Assembly: GCF_001625215.2 (NCBI RefSeq)
Contig: NC_030381.2
Coordinates: 41,166,689-41,230,688, forward strand
Reading direction: 5' to 3'
DNA length: 64,000 nt
Source of the DNA: Daucus carota subsp. sativus
Taxonomy: Eukaryota; Streptophyta; Magnoliopsida; Apiales; Apiaceae
A program made the position numbers and the translations under genes. Under the pieces are notes generated by a model. It was not told where the DNA came from, did not search any database, and saw nothing but the letters and a program-made list of their open reading frames with translations. How positions within the stretch are numbered: the first letter of the stretch is position 1; each line of letters opens with the position of its first letter. Positions 11,801 to 25,745 of the stretch are shown one piece after another.

Positions 11801-13503
11801 AGGGGGGTGCAGAGGTATGACCTGCAAAATATTCAAATGCAAACTGAGAGCTAAGCCACTACATTTATACCTTTGTCATTACTCCTTAGCAAGCTGGTAA
11901 TAAAATGATTTTTACAGGTTGAAAAAATAATTGTTGACGAGAGTGTCAGCAAATTAATTTATTCATTATACCTGAATACGAGCACCTGAATTACTTTGCA
12001 TATTTTTTATGGTCTCTCCTCCTTTACCAATAATAAGACCAACCTGAAAGTAAGAATTTCATACCAAGACATACTTAAATATTACGAAATACATGGACAA
12101 CATCAAAATAGGACAGAAATTTTACCTTGTTGTTGGGGATCATCATAACAAATTGCTCATTGCCACCCTGCTGTCCAGTTCTGCGAGAAGGTGCACCAGA
12201 ACCACCTGATTCAGCCTGTTTCCATCAATAAAAATTTAAACATGTTACCACATGAGAACATCAATTGATATCAATATGGAATAGTGACCCTTTTTTTATA
12301 AATGCAGCTAAGCCGAGACTTGCTTCTGAGGTTCAGAAGGACTTCTTTCAATCGAAGAAGGTTTTGAGTGAATTTGTTGAATGAAGAATCTAAATATTTT
12401 CCTAAAATATAGTGCAATACGTTATACACGAACTTTTAATAAAGTCTATGAAAAAAAATTATATCTACCTCACTAAGAACATCGGTAATCAGCTGCTCGG
12501 CCTTGGCAATCTGGTCAGGATTACCCATGAGCTCCACCCCTCTAGTTGGGGAATTTGGGTCTGCTTCTGTATCCCTGGTAACTTGAATCTTTGCTCCAGA
12601 TTGAATCTGAAGGTACTTAATAGTCTCTCCACCTTTACCAATAATAACACCGACTCTGTTATTTGGGATCTCGATTTTTTTGCTATTGCCACCATAACCA
12701 TAAGAAGCTGGAATTGAAGCCACTGTACTCAGTGGCTTTTGTCCTATATCTGCAGTCACAAACACTAAGGTTATTAGCTGAGGATTTCCTAACAGTACTA
12801 ATAACCATATGAATGACAAAACCAACTAGACAATACACAACACTACTTACACACACACAGACCTATCAATATGATGAGTGAAATTTACTAGCAGCGAGTA
12901 CCCCCCACCCCCCCCCCCCCCCCACAGAACAGCAAACTGCTAAGCAACTAACAACCAAATCAAATATTTAAAATCAGTTCAAAACTTAAAAGCAACATGA
13001 TGTAACTTCAATTAACAGGATCTAATACTTAATTAACAGACGTCGCGATATTACCTAGTAAAGCTATTTAAACATATATACACACAATGCACAAATAAGA
13101 AGCTTGAGAAAAATAAACAAATCGAAACCATAAAACAACAAATAAAATTATGGAAAAATTAAAACATCGAGAGGCGAAGAGGAAAACCACTAGGAGCCGA
13201 ACTAAATCCCGAAACAAAAGTCTTAGGCGCCTCATAAGAATCCCCATTCTCAAACCTCGGCCTCTTGGCTTCACCCTCCGGCGTTGCCTCGGCGCTGAAA
13301 CGAGCAGCCAGCTCCATCGCTTTCTGCCTCGCTAAGAGAATCGGATCTGCCGGCGGCGGAACGCTATTGTACGACGGAGCCGTGGTGTCCGGTGAGGGAC
13401 CGCCGGAGAAGCCGGTGACTCGAGCGGTCAACGGCGGCGTGGTGGACTCGTCGCCGTACTTGCGCTTGTTAGTGGATGCATCGTATTGCGCCTCTTCCGC
13501 CAT
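8876..13503 (-). CDS. KH-domain RNA-binding protein (FUBP/KSRP-like) with low-complexity tail
   Basis: Six coding exons, 3' to 5' on the + strand: 8876-9976, 11702-11821, 11972-12043, 12126-12215, 12469-12749, 13188-13503. All introns are GT-AG and phases agree, giving 659 residues. The start is MAEEAQYDAS at 13503, the family start; an upstream in-frame Met is less likely. Two KH type-I domains carry the GxxG loop: KH1 about residues 130-197 (RVGVIIGKGGETIKYLQ, one exon) and KH2 about 220-290 (KVGLIIGKGGETIKNMQ, three exons). These bind single-stranded RNA or DNA. Residues 294-659, all in the last exon, are a repetitive Gly/Gln/Pro/Tyr/Ser-rich tail, as in plant homologues such as Arabidopsis At2g25970. 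The family relation to FUBP suggests nuclear RNA binding; specific targets are unknown. Confidence 0.9.
9977..11701 (-). other. Long last intron of the KH gene
   Basis: A 1,725-bp intron with the splice signals described for the KH gene. It contains no recognisable gene, repeat or mobile element. Small ORFs in it have no coding character. Confidence 0.6.
12901..12923. repeat. Poly(C) tract in intron 1 of the KH gene
   Basis: A run of Cs interrupted once (cccccca, then 16 C). On the transcribed strand this is a G-run. It may be of uncertain length in the assembly. Confidence 0.85.
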
Positions 13504-13879
13504 GGTTTTGGTTTGGGTTTGAGCTGTGTAAAACCCTAGAATTCTACAATTTAGATGCAAAAGATTTCGATGTACTCACGCCTTTTTATATCCTCACTTT
13601 TAATTATCTGTTTCACTTTTTTTCATCTTTTGTCTTGTTTTCTCTATTTAAAAATATTTATCGTAATGATTTAATTGAGTCCAAAAAAAAATGAAAAGAT
13701 ATTTACAACTGTATATTATTTTTCAGTATTAAATGTTTAATAAATATTTAACGTTTTTATAGTGAAAATATGTTTTTTCTTCTTTTGAAAAAGTACACAT
13801 TATGTAATTTTCTTGAAAATAAGTGATGTATTTTTATTTTTAATTTAAAAACCCGGAACTAGTATCATGTTGGTCCTAG

Positions 13880-14829
13880 CTCTGGGTTCTGGACAAGACT
13901 ATGGAACTTAAAAATCCCTCCCAAAGTTAAAAATTTTATGTGGCGAGCAAAATCTTAATGTCTTCCTACAAAGAATCATCTTCGTGCGAAAGTGTAATAA
14001 AGCTGCAGAGACAATTCTATATGTTCTGTATTTTTGTAGCTAAGTAACTTGTTGGAATAAAATTGTATACTTTATTTATGAGTTGATGTAACTCATATTT
14101 TAGCAAAAAAAGAATGAAGAAGTCAATCTAATAGCTATGATGTGTTGGATGTTGTGGAAGACTCGTAACGCTTTAGTATATAAATAACACGGTTTGGAAG
14201 TAACCAAAATGGTAGAATCTAACATATTCAGTTTTTAACTAATAGCAGAGTGTTCAAGACAAAACTTTCGATCGTTTTATGGGTTATATAACTCAAGATG
14301 ATAGTCGCGAATACTAACAACCTCTAATGATTGATAGAGTTAAGATGAATACTAATATGGCCATCTTTGAGGAATCCAAATATTATAGCTATACCTTTGT
14401 AATCTGTACGTATAACTGCGAGTTTGTAGAAGCAAAATCAAAATGCTCATATGGTCAAATTTCACCAAATTTAGCCAAAGCTATTGGCATTCGTGAGGCA
14501 TTGAGTTGGGTCAAAAATAAAACACAAGAAGGTGCAGAGATAGAGTACAAATTGTTCAATCCATTCGTAGTTCTTTTATTAGCATATCTTATTTGGGGAG
14601 AGCAGTTGAGGAATGCAGAGCATCACTTGGCAAGTTTAAAAGAGCAAAACGTTGTGTTAAGATTTATTAAATGGTCCATGAATAGAGTGGGTTACTATCT
14701 AGCGAGGTACAACTGTTTAATTGTTGATCGTTATTGGAGGATGAGAGATGTCCATCCCAATTTTCAATATGTAAAGATGGATGACTTGAGAATTTGAATG
14801 AAATTTTCATTTTGTGGCAACAAAAAAAA
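13880..14829 (+). mobile_element. Degenerate LINE (non-LTR) 3' end: zf-RVT and RNase H
   Basis: Around 13910-14010 one frame reads KIPPKVKNFMWRAKS followed, after a stop, by CLPTKNHLRAKV. This is the zinc-binding region that follows reverse transcriptase in plant LINEs. The ORF 14327-14797 (156 aa) contains VKMNTNMAIF...AKAIGIREALSWVK, the start of an RVT_3-type RNase H domain. The catalytic Asp expected in NTD is Asn here, so the domain is probably dead. An A-rich stretch at 14819-14829 may be the decayed poly(A) tail. The part between is eroded by stops and shifts. Confidence 0.7.
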
Positions 14830-15424
14830 TATTCTCAAGTTTAATCATTATTCTTTCCCAACATTTTCACTTAAGAGTGTATTCGATTGTGTTTCGTAAT
14901 TTATATGTAGTATTGTATTAAAGTAAAGGTGGTATCAACCATTTTTAAAATGTATACCAAAATATATGAGTACTAGATTTACACTACTAAAGTGTCAACT
15001 TACAAGTAAAGATTTCTATCATTATCATCTTCTTTTTCTCTCCAAAATTAGAGCATATTAGTTTTCTACAAACTCTGGCAAAAATATATTAGACTTGTAT
15101 CATTTCCTACAATCAAACCTTTTTTAACATGCAAATGAATTTAAGATTTTAGTTATCACAAAATAACATCAACAATAATCAGACATGATCTTAGACACAA
15201 TCAGTAATTCATTCTATAGATTAGATAGCTTTTTAGCACAGACAACAATTCAGGGTAACGACCAAAACTGATTCTTAATCTTGAATGACAATCTCAAATA
15301 TAAAATTAAGTCGGATGCATGATGTAATAGTATTCTATGGATATACAATCTAACTAAATAAAGCACTAAAAGAAAAATAAATTACATGTTTCCTAGTGAA
15401 CCACCTCTTTTCTTATAACTTGTG
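14830..15424. other. Intergenic spacer / 3' flank of the thioredoxin gene
   Basis: AT-rich; nothing recognised beyond a likely 3' UTR of the minus-strand thioredoxin. Confidence 0.45.
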
Positions 15425-17328
15425 TTACTGAACCAATGCGGAAGCTATTTTCTTATCCAGCTCTGCCCTATTGGCTCCCACAAGCTTGTCATATTGTTGC
15501 CCATTTTTAAGGAAAAAGAATGTCGGAGTAGCTTTGATATCCCACTGCGAGCTGAATTCCTACATACACAAAGATATCAGTGCCATGAAAAATAATAAAC
15601 TCCTACGATACCATGTAATAAACCCTTCCACAAAATAGACTTCATTTTTCTAGAACAGTGTGCAAGTTGCCCAGGGTTGGAGAAGCATTTATTAAGGGCT
15701 CTCGAGGCCCTTCTAATCATTTGTTTAAAAGTGATCAAAATCATGAAGACATGACTTTTTCCACTGAACATCTATGTGCACATATCTTTTTTTCTATTTA
15801 GTATTTATAAATAATTGTACTAGTACTTACATTTAGATCGTCAACATCAATACTTAGAAACATTAAAGAAGGATGCTTCTCAGATAATTCAGAGTAGTAA
15901 GGCGCAACATTTCTACAAGGATCACACCATGATGCACTGAAATTAACTATTACCTGTCACATAGAAATATTAGTTTAAGAATTGAAGGGGAAGAATCTAC
16001 AAAATTACTTAATAAAGGATAACAATCAAATTATGGGACAATTCCTGTTTGATGTTGTAGAGTACACTTCTCAATCTTGAAATGACTTGATAGTTTAAGT
16101 TTTTTAAAAAACTTTTATTGTTTAATTAAAGAAGACGTTTTGTCTTCAAGTATAACATATACTATTCCTCAAACAAAAAATAAGTGGTTCGTTTCTCTCT
16201 AATCCTTAAATATAATCACTTATTTCCTATGAGAAGAAAAGTAGTTGATTCTCTTAATCGTGATCCTCCAAGAGATTTCTATGCAAGCTTCCTAAAGATC
16301 GAGATCCTCCAAGAGAGTTTAAGATATGCTTTGAAGGTTGTTAGATAAATTCTTGCTGCACAAACAAATTTTAATTTTTTTGAAAAACTTCAAAAATGGG
16401 ACCTTTTAGCCAATATATATTTAACTTCAAAAAAAAGACAAGAGTTCCTAAAAAATTCTAACACCATTTTTAATGCATCTAGATAATTTATTGCACATCA
16501 GAACTTGAACCGCTGATCTGAAAAAATTGGAATCTCACTTTATATCAAAATAAGTATACAAGTCTCTAACTTTTGACAATATGTAATTAGCTATGCAACT
16601 ACCTCTTGAAGCATTTTTTTTACTTACAATCTTGTTATCCTTCTTTGCCTCTGCTAGCTTTTGTTCCCAAACATCGTTGGAAGTGATTATATGTATGTTT
16701 CCACCAGAGAACTCACTTTCATCTTCAGATTCTTCTGTATTGTCGTACTACAAACCATAATCATATCCTTACATATTTGCAATTTAACAAAAGCATTAAA
16801 CAAAATACTAAACACGTTAAAAAATGCTATATTTTAACCACTAGTCAAACATGAACAAATAACATAAATGTCAAACTTCAGAACCCAAAATCACATAGAT
16901 GACTTTTACTTCTAAAAATATTCATTTCAGAGTATATTAGAAAGTAACTGGTGATGTAAAACTGAACTCCTACAATCTCCATTCTTTATGTTTTGTCTTT
17001 TGGATGGCAAATGCATAGACATGAGTCATCATTTACTTAAACACAAAGAGAATTGTATTATGCTTGTAACTTTTTTTATAATTGTGTACAACATGACCTC
17101 ATAAGGGCAAGGTACCAACCAAATAAAAATATAAGTGCACGACAATGTGGCACAGTGATAATACAGAAGTAGATTAAAAGGGGAAATAACAACACAACAC
17201 ATATGTATTTGTAATCTAAGTTGAAGTAAAAAAGACAAATAAAAAAGTAATTTAATACTTGTCAGCTTAATAATTAATTTATAATTTTAATGACTAGGAA
17301 TATTTACCTTCGAGAAACAAAATCCCAT
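15425..17328 (-). CDS. Thioredoxin h, h9-like, with WCDPC active site
   Basis: Four exons on the minus strand: 17308-17328, 16628-16747, 15831-15953 and 15425-15559, all in phase 0 with GT-AG introns, giving 132 residues. Exon 1 encodes only MGFCFSK. Gly2 and Cys4 match the N-myristoylation/palmitoylation signature of Arabidopsis TRX h9 (MGSCVSK), which tethers it to membranes. Exon 2 carries FSGGNIHIITSNDVWEQKL. Exon 3 has VIVNFSASWCDPC, the redox site. Exon 4 has QWDIKATPTFFFLKNGQQ with the conserved cis-Pro. The fold is complete. The active site is WCDPC instead of the usual WCGPC, so Asp replaces Gly between the cysteines, which should alter redox potential or partner choice. Because exons are short, this gene is easily missed by ORF scanning. 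Confidence 0.88.
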
Positions 17329-19400
17329 TTCGTCGTAAATGAATTAATTAGTGCAGTATGCCCTGAAATAAGAGTGATGAGTTTTAAATGAGTGTGTATT
17401 GCCAAATATAATATATGTAAGAATATGTGAACATTAGAGTAGGTTACAACTATGAAGTATTGTCGTTAGTGAACAAAGCATTTCTAAAAGATAACCCGAT
17501 AAGCGTAACTGGCTCATTAGTTTTGATATAAGAGAAGGTTAGGTTGATAATAAGAAAATTAATAGCTTTCAAGTCTTATCTTCCTTATTTGGCACTTCTT
17601 TTGAGAATTCTCCTGTGTGTGTGTGTGTGTTTTTATTCCTTTGAGATTGCATCTCTTGGAAAACATACCATTTACTACAATTGGTATTTCAAAGGCTGAC
17701 TCTATATTAATTGTGAGTCAAAGATAGTTAATCTCAGTAATGTTAAAAATTAAAATTAACAAAAAAAATCATAGGTATTGCTTCCAAGATTATGATAACT
17801 GATGCATGAATTATTAAGTTGAAAAAAGAGTCGATACTGAAAATATTTCCAGTCAAAACCTTCTTTTTCAACTCAGGTTCGCCCAAAGATATGGGAACAA
17901 ATTATTTAACTATGGCAACGATATTGGAGGCTGGATCATAAAATATTTATTTATTTTTAATATTAAACACATTTGGGGGGGGGGTTAAATTGCATTTACA
18001 GTAATGCACTTTAAAGGAACATCTAAGATGTGGTTTTTATATGTGATTAACAAACCAAACCCCCTTTGAGATGAATCTCTAGCATATATTCTAAGTAGGA
18101 TTGAGCTAGTAAAGATTAGTGAAAAACTTTTAAAATCATAATGAAGGGGGTTCAACTTACAAACATAATAAAGATAGAAGAGCTCATCACTCTAAAAATT
18201 TCAAGGATTCAAGTTTACCAGAGTCCTAGCTATAAATTACGCCAGTCAGCTAATGACTGAAATTTGATTTGGGATGAGAATTGTTAATCACATAATAGTA
18301 AATACAGTGTTATATTGGGTTGATAACATGAGAAAACGGATCGAAATTAGAAACTAGAAATTTCATCATATTCGCTAATTTGGCACCATCGCCATTTGTT
18401 ATCATGCCATCTTGTAATAACCATAACTCTAAAATAGTGAAATGTAGCACAAATATCATCACATTCAAATCAAATTACCATGTATACTGTCCATGTACAA
18501 CTATTGAAAAATAGAAATGTTTGTATTAATTACCTAAAGCGAGATTCTCCAGATAGTGCAAGTTCTGAAAGATGACTAACAGATTTAACAAAGGTGAGGT
18601 AGATGTTGCATGGTAATTTATTTTCCTAAACTATCGCGTTGTTAAAATTTGGAAGTCTCTGTTGTATATTGTTTGAGATTGCATTTGTCGGTGAGTAGGC
18701 AACACCTGCATGTAATATTAAATATGATATAATGAATGATATCATTATTATGTTGTAATGTGATAAAAACTGAAATGGGACAAGATTCAGAAAACGAACC
18801 TTGGTAAACTCGAAAAATACCTTCCCGACGTGGGTTGATGATTTTTCTTATGCATGTATCATGTTATATGTAATTTGAAACTATACAATGCCATCAATCC
18901 AAACCTAAAACAAAATTGAGATGTTAGTTATTCTTCTGAAAACAAGAGTAACAGAAGGAACATAATTAAAACAAACCTGGTGGTAATTAGAAAATTGTCC
19001 GACAAGGGGGATTGAAGTGATTGCTAGCTAATTAAGAATTGAGATTTGTTTTGGGAATCAGAATGAATAGATGAATATAGGTTAATTCTGGAAATTTGGG
19101 GTAAACAGTCCCATCATAATTTACAAATATATGAATGTTAAAAAATTTAAAATTTAAAATTTTTAATTATATATATATCTTTGATTCTTATACATATAAT
19201 CCCAATATTATTTGTTTTAGTTAATGTCTTAGACATACATTTAAATTTTTGATAACAACTATCATATATTTGTACTACAGGCACTATCCATCTATTTTGT
19301 TATATTATCATAACTATAACATGATATATTTGATTGGTATAATATTATAATAATCACAAAAGTTTAGGTACACTACTTATACTATTTATGTTAACCCCCC
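17329..19400. other. Upstream region of the thioredoxin gene
   Basis: AT-rich sequence, probably promoter and perhaps non-coding 5' exons (possible splice-like signals near 18540 and 18975, not provable here). It includes a short poly(G) run near 17976. No coding region seen. Confidence 0.4.
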
Positions 19401-19674
19401 CTCCCTCTCCCGCCCCAAAATACATGTCCCTTTTGAAAATAAAATTTGTCCCAAAATACTTGTACCTCTCTTTTTCAAATGAATTGTTTGAATGTTTTTT
19501 TTTTTGAATATCCTTAAAATTCAATTTCCAATGTTTGACTAATATACATATACACACAACACAATTTAATTTACTCCACTTATCAAGGATAAACAAAAAA
19601 TTAAATGTCCAGCTAACATTTTCTTAAAATGCGTAATTTTTTTAAAAGAGACATGTATATTGGGACAAATGAAG
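19401..19674. mobile_element. Decayed Stowaway-like MITE
   Basis: The left end (ctccctctcccgccccaaaa, then tacatgtccctttt) pairs with the right end (aaaagagacatgtatattgggac). The right terminus has lost the gggag motif, so the element is old. It stands ten bases from the next MITE. Confidence 0.55.
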
Positions 19675-19683
19675 TGTTTATTA

Positions 19684-19906
19684 CTCCCTCTGTCCCAAAA
19701 TAAGTGTCACTTTGACTTTGAGGTGCAAAAAAATCATACTGCTACATATTATTTTTCAAAATTTCTTTTTTTGCATTAAAGTTTAACATCTATATATTTT
19801 TTTCAGAAAAATAAAATTTGAAAAATAATGTGTAGAAGTGTGTTTTTCTTGCACCTTAAATTATGTGCCGAAAGTCATAGCGACACTTATTTTGGGACGG
19901 AGGGAG
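19684..19906. mobile_element. Stowaway MITE
   Basis: 223 bp with long inverted ends (ctccctctgtcccaaaataa and ttattttgggacggagggag), flanked by TA on both sides. The pairing extends inward through gtgtcac and gcgacac, so it is well preserved. Confidence 0.88.
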
Positions 19907-19908
19907 TA

Positions 19909-22370
19909 TCAGATTGTGCAGTGAAAAATCAATATTGCATGCACAACTATGACCTCATCACATCAAACAAGACCGATACACCTCTCTCTGCTTGTAGCTA
20001 CTCCTCTGTTCTCCTTGATTCTCCAATGTGACATTTATTCTCTGTTTTTGAAAATAATTTATTATCTTTTCTATATTTTGGATTAATAAAATATTTTTAA
20101 TAATTGTTTTATCTTATTTTCTCTAGTCCAATATATTACGTGTTTCAGTGATCGTCCGAATAATTTAGATGACTTATTATAACTAAGTCAGATGTTTACA
20201 TTGAATTATATTTTGAGCATTTTAGTGAAAAGAGTTTGATTAGTTATTTTGTAGAATTAAATACAAGAAATTTGATGAATGTATGTTCGAGATTGGTATT
20301 AGTGAACTGGTGAAAATTGAAGACGCACAAGTTTTGTCTATAAAAAATAGTAAAATATCATATCATAACTGACATAACACAAATTTGAGTATAGTAATGG
20401 AGATTTGTTTTATCCATTGCTTATATGAGCTACTAACGTGATGCATTAATTTTTGGACGATTTGATGTTCATCTTACATTGTTGTAATCTTAAAGAATCT
20501 TCGAGCATCATAAATCCTTAGCTAAAAATAGTAGACTATCCAATTTAATATCAAGAATAAATCTAAGATATCATAACTATGAATACTTTTAAAGTACCCA
20601 TTGACAATCTGAAAATAAAATTCTATGAGTGACGATTTTAAAACTTCTGTACTAGAGAAAATTAGGGGGAACTGAACAAATATATAGAAAAATCTCAACT
20701 TGGCTGATTTTTAAAACCCCAGTGACATTTTTTTGTCGCTGCGAAATTATTCTTTTATCCCATTTCTTGACCGAAATGCGTTGGTATTAATTTATTGCAA
20801 ATAGATGTCTTTTTTATCATTTGTATTTCTAATATTAATACAAGCAAGTAATTAAAGAGATAATAAAAGCAAGTAATTCTTATTGCTAACATTGTTGTTG
20901 GTGGACTGATCTACATATCAATGTTGAAGACCAACCACACATACTAATATGATATGCCACTAACTAAATCTGCTTCATACTAAAATCATGTACCGTTTTT
21001 CAGCCATGGACAATTTTACATGACAATATGGAGAATCACAACAAAGTTGAAGACTAATCACACAAACTAATTATCATACCATTCGTGAATCTTTGTCATG
21101 TTAATTATATAATACGTCCAATATACTCATTTATCTCACTAAATAGTTTGTGTGATTTTTGGTTGATCAAATTAATCAAATTCTCATATTCTAACTCATA
21201 TTTATAAACAACTAATTTTTAGTTTCACAAATCAAAAAATTATATGCAATAGTTATTTTCATTATATTATTGTAACATTATTTATTAAATATTTTTAATA
21301 CATATAAAATTGATTAATGTAATGAATGGGAAAGTATAATTTTACAAAACTACATAATATAAGCCCCCAAAAAGTCTATGAAGCCGTTTGTGTAAATTTA
21401 AAATAAGTGCTTATTATCTAAAGTATAAAAAATGAAGTAGAAGTTAGAAATTAGTTAAAACATATAAATGATTAAAGTGTTTGAGGGAAAAAATAGGAGC
21501 CATGAAACAAAAGTTAAATACTAATTTTTTATAAGTGTTTCTCGATTTTTTACACAAAATAAATATTTCCAACTTAAAATTAAACTATAAACTTAAAATT
21601 ATTGGAACAATTGGAACAATACAAACAACCGAACTCGAATCAAATTGGAACTACTCCTCGATAATCCGTCCAAATCATCTACTCCGAGCTCCGGCGATTA
21701 AAGCTTCTTGTTTCTCCGGCGATTTCAAGGTCCAATTTTCCCTTAATTATTCTTTAATTCACGCTTAGGGCTAACAATTCGCATACCCACCTTGCTAAAC
21801 TTGTTCAATTTTTCTATTTTAGGGTTTCAATCTTTTATACAACACTAATCGTATGTCTACACTCAATTATACAGTTCAAGTTTCAAGTTTTTTGGCATTT
21901 TATTTTGCAAGTTTTAATTCCGACCAACATATGTGTGTATATACAGTAGAAACTAGAAAGCTGTTAATGAGTAAGCAGAAATTGAACACTGGAGATTAAC
22001 ATGGAGTAATGTTTTCGATATATTTGTGAAGTTACTAGGTTTACGTTTTTTTTATGATTATAGACGTATAGTTGTCGTGTAATTTGGTACATGTTAGGAT
22101 CTGTTGGTATGCGATAGTAACGTAGCTAGTTTCATGTTTTTCAGCATATTTTGTGTGGCAGAAAGTTGTGATGATGGGTTGTCAACAGACAAATTGAATG
22201 CGGAAAGAAGAACTGTCTGAGAATCAGCGATTAAAACGGAGCAGATGAAGATGGGGCAACTATGATATTCAGCTGCTTCTTTATCTGTTACTAAAGAGGA
22301 AGTTTTCCGTGAAATTTGGTGATAGGAACGAAGAAGATAGAGAAAGGATTCTTCTTCCTTTGTGAATAAA
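19909..22370. other. Intergenic region and probable 5' UTR of CstF64
   Basis: No coding gene to about 21650. From about 21650 a pyrimidine-rich, less AT-rich stretch (ctccgagctccggcgatt and so on) looks like the transcription start region of CstF64. A donor after gatttcaag (about 21729) and an acceptor tgtggcag (about 22160) would form a 5'-UTR intron. That is inferred from splice motifs only. Confidence 0.4.
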
Positions 22371-25300
22371 ATGGCTACTTCTCAGCATCGATGTGTTTTT
22401 GGTACTTGTTTCCATCTAATTTGTGTGTGTATAACTTTCGGATCTGTATTGAAATAAGTTGATTCACAAGTTTATTATGAAGATTGCTGTGAAGATCTTA
22501 GTAACTTGCTTGAATCATATGCAAAGCCAGGCAAGTTTTGAGCTCTAAGTTCAGAACTTTATATTTTTGACAGTGGGGAATATACCATATGATGCTACTG
22601 AAGAACAGCTTATTCGAATATGTGAGGAGGTTGGTCCTGTTGTTTCCTTCAGGTTAGTTTTCATATTACGAGAACACTTAATTACATGTTTTCCGTGGTC
22701 CATTTAATATTTATTACAGACTTGATTGACAAAAGAGTCTTTGGGCCTGCTGCCTGCTATTAAAGTTAAATTTTTTCATTCAAATATCGTACAGGTATAT
22801 TGTTTAAGAATACAACACCACCATTTCTGTTTTCGAAAAAGTAGAGGTTCTCATTTGCCTCAGTCAAATATAATTAGAACCCTCGCTTTAGGTGGACAGT
22901 AACGTTGGGCAATTAGTTAATTAGCTATAATAGTGAAAACGACGGGCTCTATTTGCTGTGGCTATCAATGTTCTCATCTCTTTCTCAAATCTTAAGAAAC
23001 CCTTGCAGCCTTGAGGGCCTTTACTTGCACAAATCTGTGAGATACATCAAGAAACCAAGCATGTTTCTCAGATGTCCTCAATCTAATGATCTATCGTTTA
23101 AGATATTTAAGCTTTTACTTTTAATTTCTAGAATCACACATCTTTACATTCTCTATTCAATGGTTTCAGAAACTTTTCAGAATTTTTTTTTATTTGACAA
23201 ATGAAGGCTTTATGTTCATTTTGTTTGATTTCCATATTAAGAAACAAAATTATTTAATGAAGATCTCTCCTTGTGAAAAAAAACCCCTTATTGTCTATTT
23301 GCTTATATAGACTTTGCTTACTATCACGAGCATGAGTGAGGGGATGTTAAACACTATATTGTCAGCTCCATCTTTACGCAAATATTAACCATCAGTTTTG
23401 GATATGTTTTTATCATATAAATTAAAACCAGAGACTCCTCAATTGTCTGATAAGCTACGACCTAAGGCATACTCAAGTTTAATGAGTAGTAGATCTAGCT
23501 GAATGACAAAAGAAGACTTGTAATTTTGTTAGTGATGGTGCATTGTATCTCTGGACGGTGATTAGCTGTTTTATGGACACTTGTTTCTTCTTTGCAATAT
23601 CTTTTTGCAGTAATTTTTTTTCGATTATTTACATATAATTTCATATCTGTTCCAAATTATATCTTATAGCCAGAAATCGTTTTTTGTTTTTAATATTCGC
23701 CAGATTAGTTATTGATAGAGAAACGGGGAAACCAAAAGGTTATGGCTTCTGTGAATACAAGGATGAAGAGACAGCTTTAAGTGCTCGCAGAAATCTTCAG
23801 GGTTATGAGATCAATGGGAGGCAATTGCGAGTTGATTTTGCTGAAAATGATAAAAATATGGATAAAAGCAGAGAGCAGGTAGACAAATACGTCTTAGTTA
23901 GCCTATACTTTGCTTCACCATGGTCATTTTCTTATTTTTAATTGTATCAGACTTGGAAGTGCTGCTATTTGTTTTTTTAGCTTATTTCACTTTGTAAGCA
24001 ATTGACTAGATGTTCTTTTTAAGATTCAAAAGTATGATATAGTTTTGTCCCAGAATAGCTTGAATTATCTAGTACAAAATATGTTTTAGGTCCAAGTCAT
24101 TAGATATCCGACTAGCTATGATCCGCAAGATGAAATTTAACACTACTTCGACTATATTCACTAATTTGACATGGATATTGGAGAGTCAAGTCACTGATAA
24201 AAATATTAAAAATTTCCCTGATGACAACTCCAACAATCATTTGACGAGTTTTCAACTGTTAAATGCTTATCCAGCGACACATCTCATTCTAATTTTTTTT
24301 GAGGAAGACGAGATAAATTTCAACCTCAAAAATGAAAATGAGATCTATTAAATTATATTACTTCAATCTAATGCTTTGCTTTCCATGTCTGTGGTTTCAT
24401 CAGCCCACACCCTCAAGTCTCAAACACGATGCCTATTTGTCCTTCTTCTGGTCAAATTTTCATTTATTAGTTTATTGTTCATTTAATATAAAATTGTTTG
24501 TTCAAGAAACTACAGTTAATGTACTACAAAATCAAAATTTAAGATTGTAAATATGTAAAATAATATTTGTTAACAAGTTAATTGTAATTCTCAATTTGAT
24601 CAAGATAAGGGAGGGAATCTGCATGTCTGTATATATATTTTTGTGTGTGTGTGTGTTTTTGTGTGTGTGTGTGTATACATGGGCAAAATCCGAGTATGGC
24701 AACTTTTTATCAAATCTATTTAACTATTGACAATATCAAAAATCATATAAATCTAAGGCTTATTTCACTTAATAATCCATGTGTTTGATTAACAGTTTAA
24801 ATATGAAACTAATATAATTCATTGTTGTACCAAAAACCTGAGGTGCTTGCATTTCATACTATATGTTTTATCTTCAATGCAAATTTTCTTGATCGAAGAA
24901 ATGTCTTAGTTGAATTAATGTTAGTAGCTGGATGATTTTTGTTTTGCAGGGTCATGGGGGACCTGGATTGAGTACAAATATAGGCGGTCAGTTTTTCTTA
25001 CTCTCTTCTTGGAACTTTGTTAAGTTCTTTTTCTCCCGAATATTTGATACACATTAATATTTGTTTATCTTAATATATTTTGCTTTCTTACAGATAATCA
25101 AAAACAAGTTGGGGCCCAAGCGGGCCGACCAGGTTCTGGTCTCCAGCAACTAATTGGTCTTCCAGTTGCTATGGCTGCTGCAAACGTCATGGCTGGAGCT
25201 CTCGGTGGTGCTCAGATTGCAGCAAAGCCGACTCAATTTGGTTTGGAGAATCAGCCAGGATTTGGTAGTGACCCTTTGACAATGCACCTGTCCAAAATGT

Positions 25301-25703
25301 CAAGAAACCAGCTGATTGACATTATAGCTGAGCTGAAGGTTAGTGTTTCAAGTAAAGCTCAAGTTATCTAAATGGAGTAATTTTTATTGACAATATTTTT
25401 CATTCCTTATGAAAGGTACTAGCTACAGAAAACAAGGAAAAAGCGCGTCAACTACTACTTGCGACCCCATTGCTGCCTAAAGCAATCTTTCAGGTGATCT
25501 TTTTTAAATTTTTAAAGGGAATCGACTTGAAAATATTACACAAACATGACACAAAAATTGCATGTGTGGGTTTTGAAAATTGGTACACGAAAGACGAAGG
25601 TACACAAACAAAAAGTACACGATAAATTAATCATGGGTATGGGTTTACACTCTGGGTGCATGACACAACACTAAATGAATATATATATGATGTAGTAATT
25701 AAC

Positions 25704-25745
<42 letters not shown>

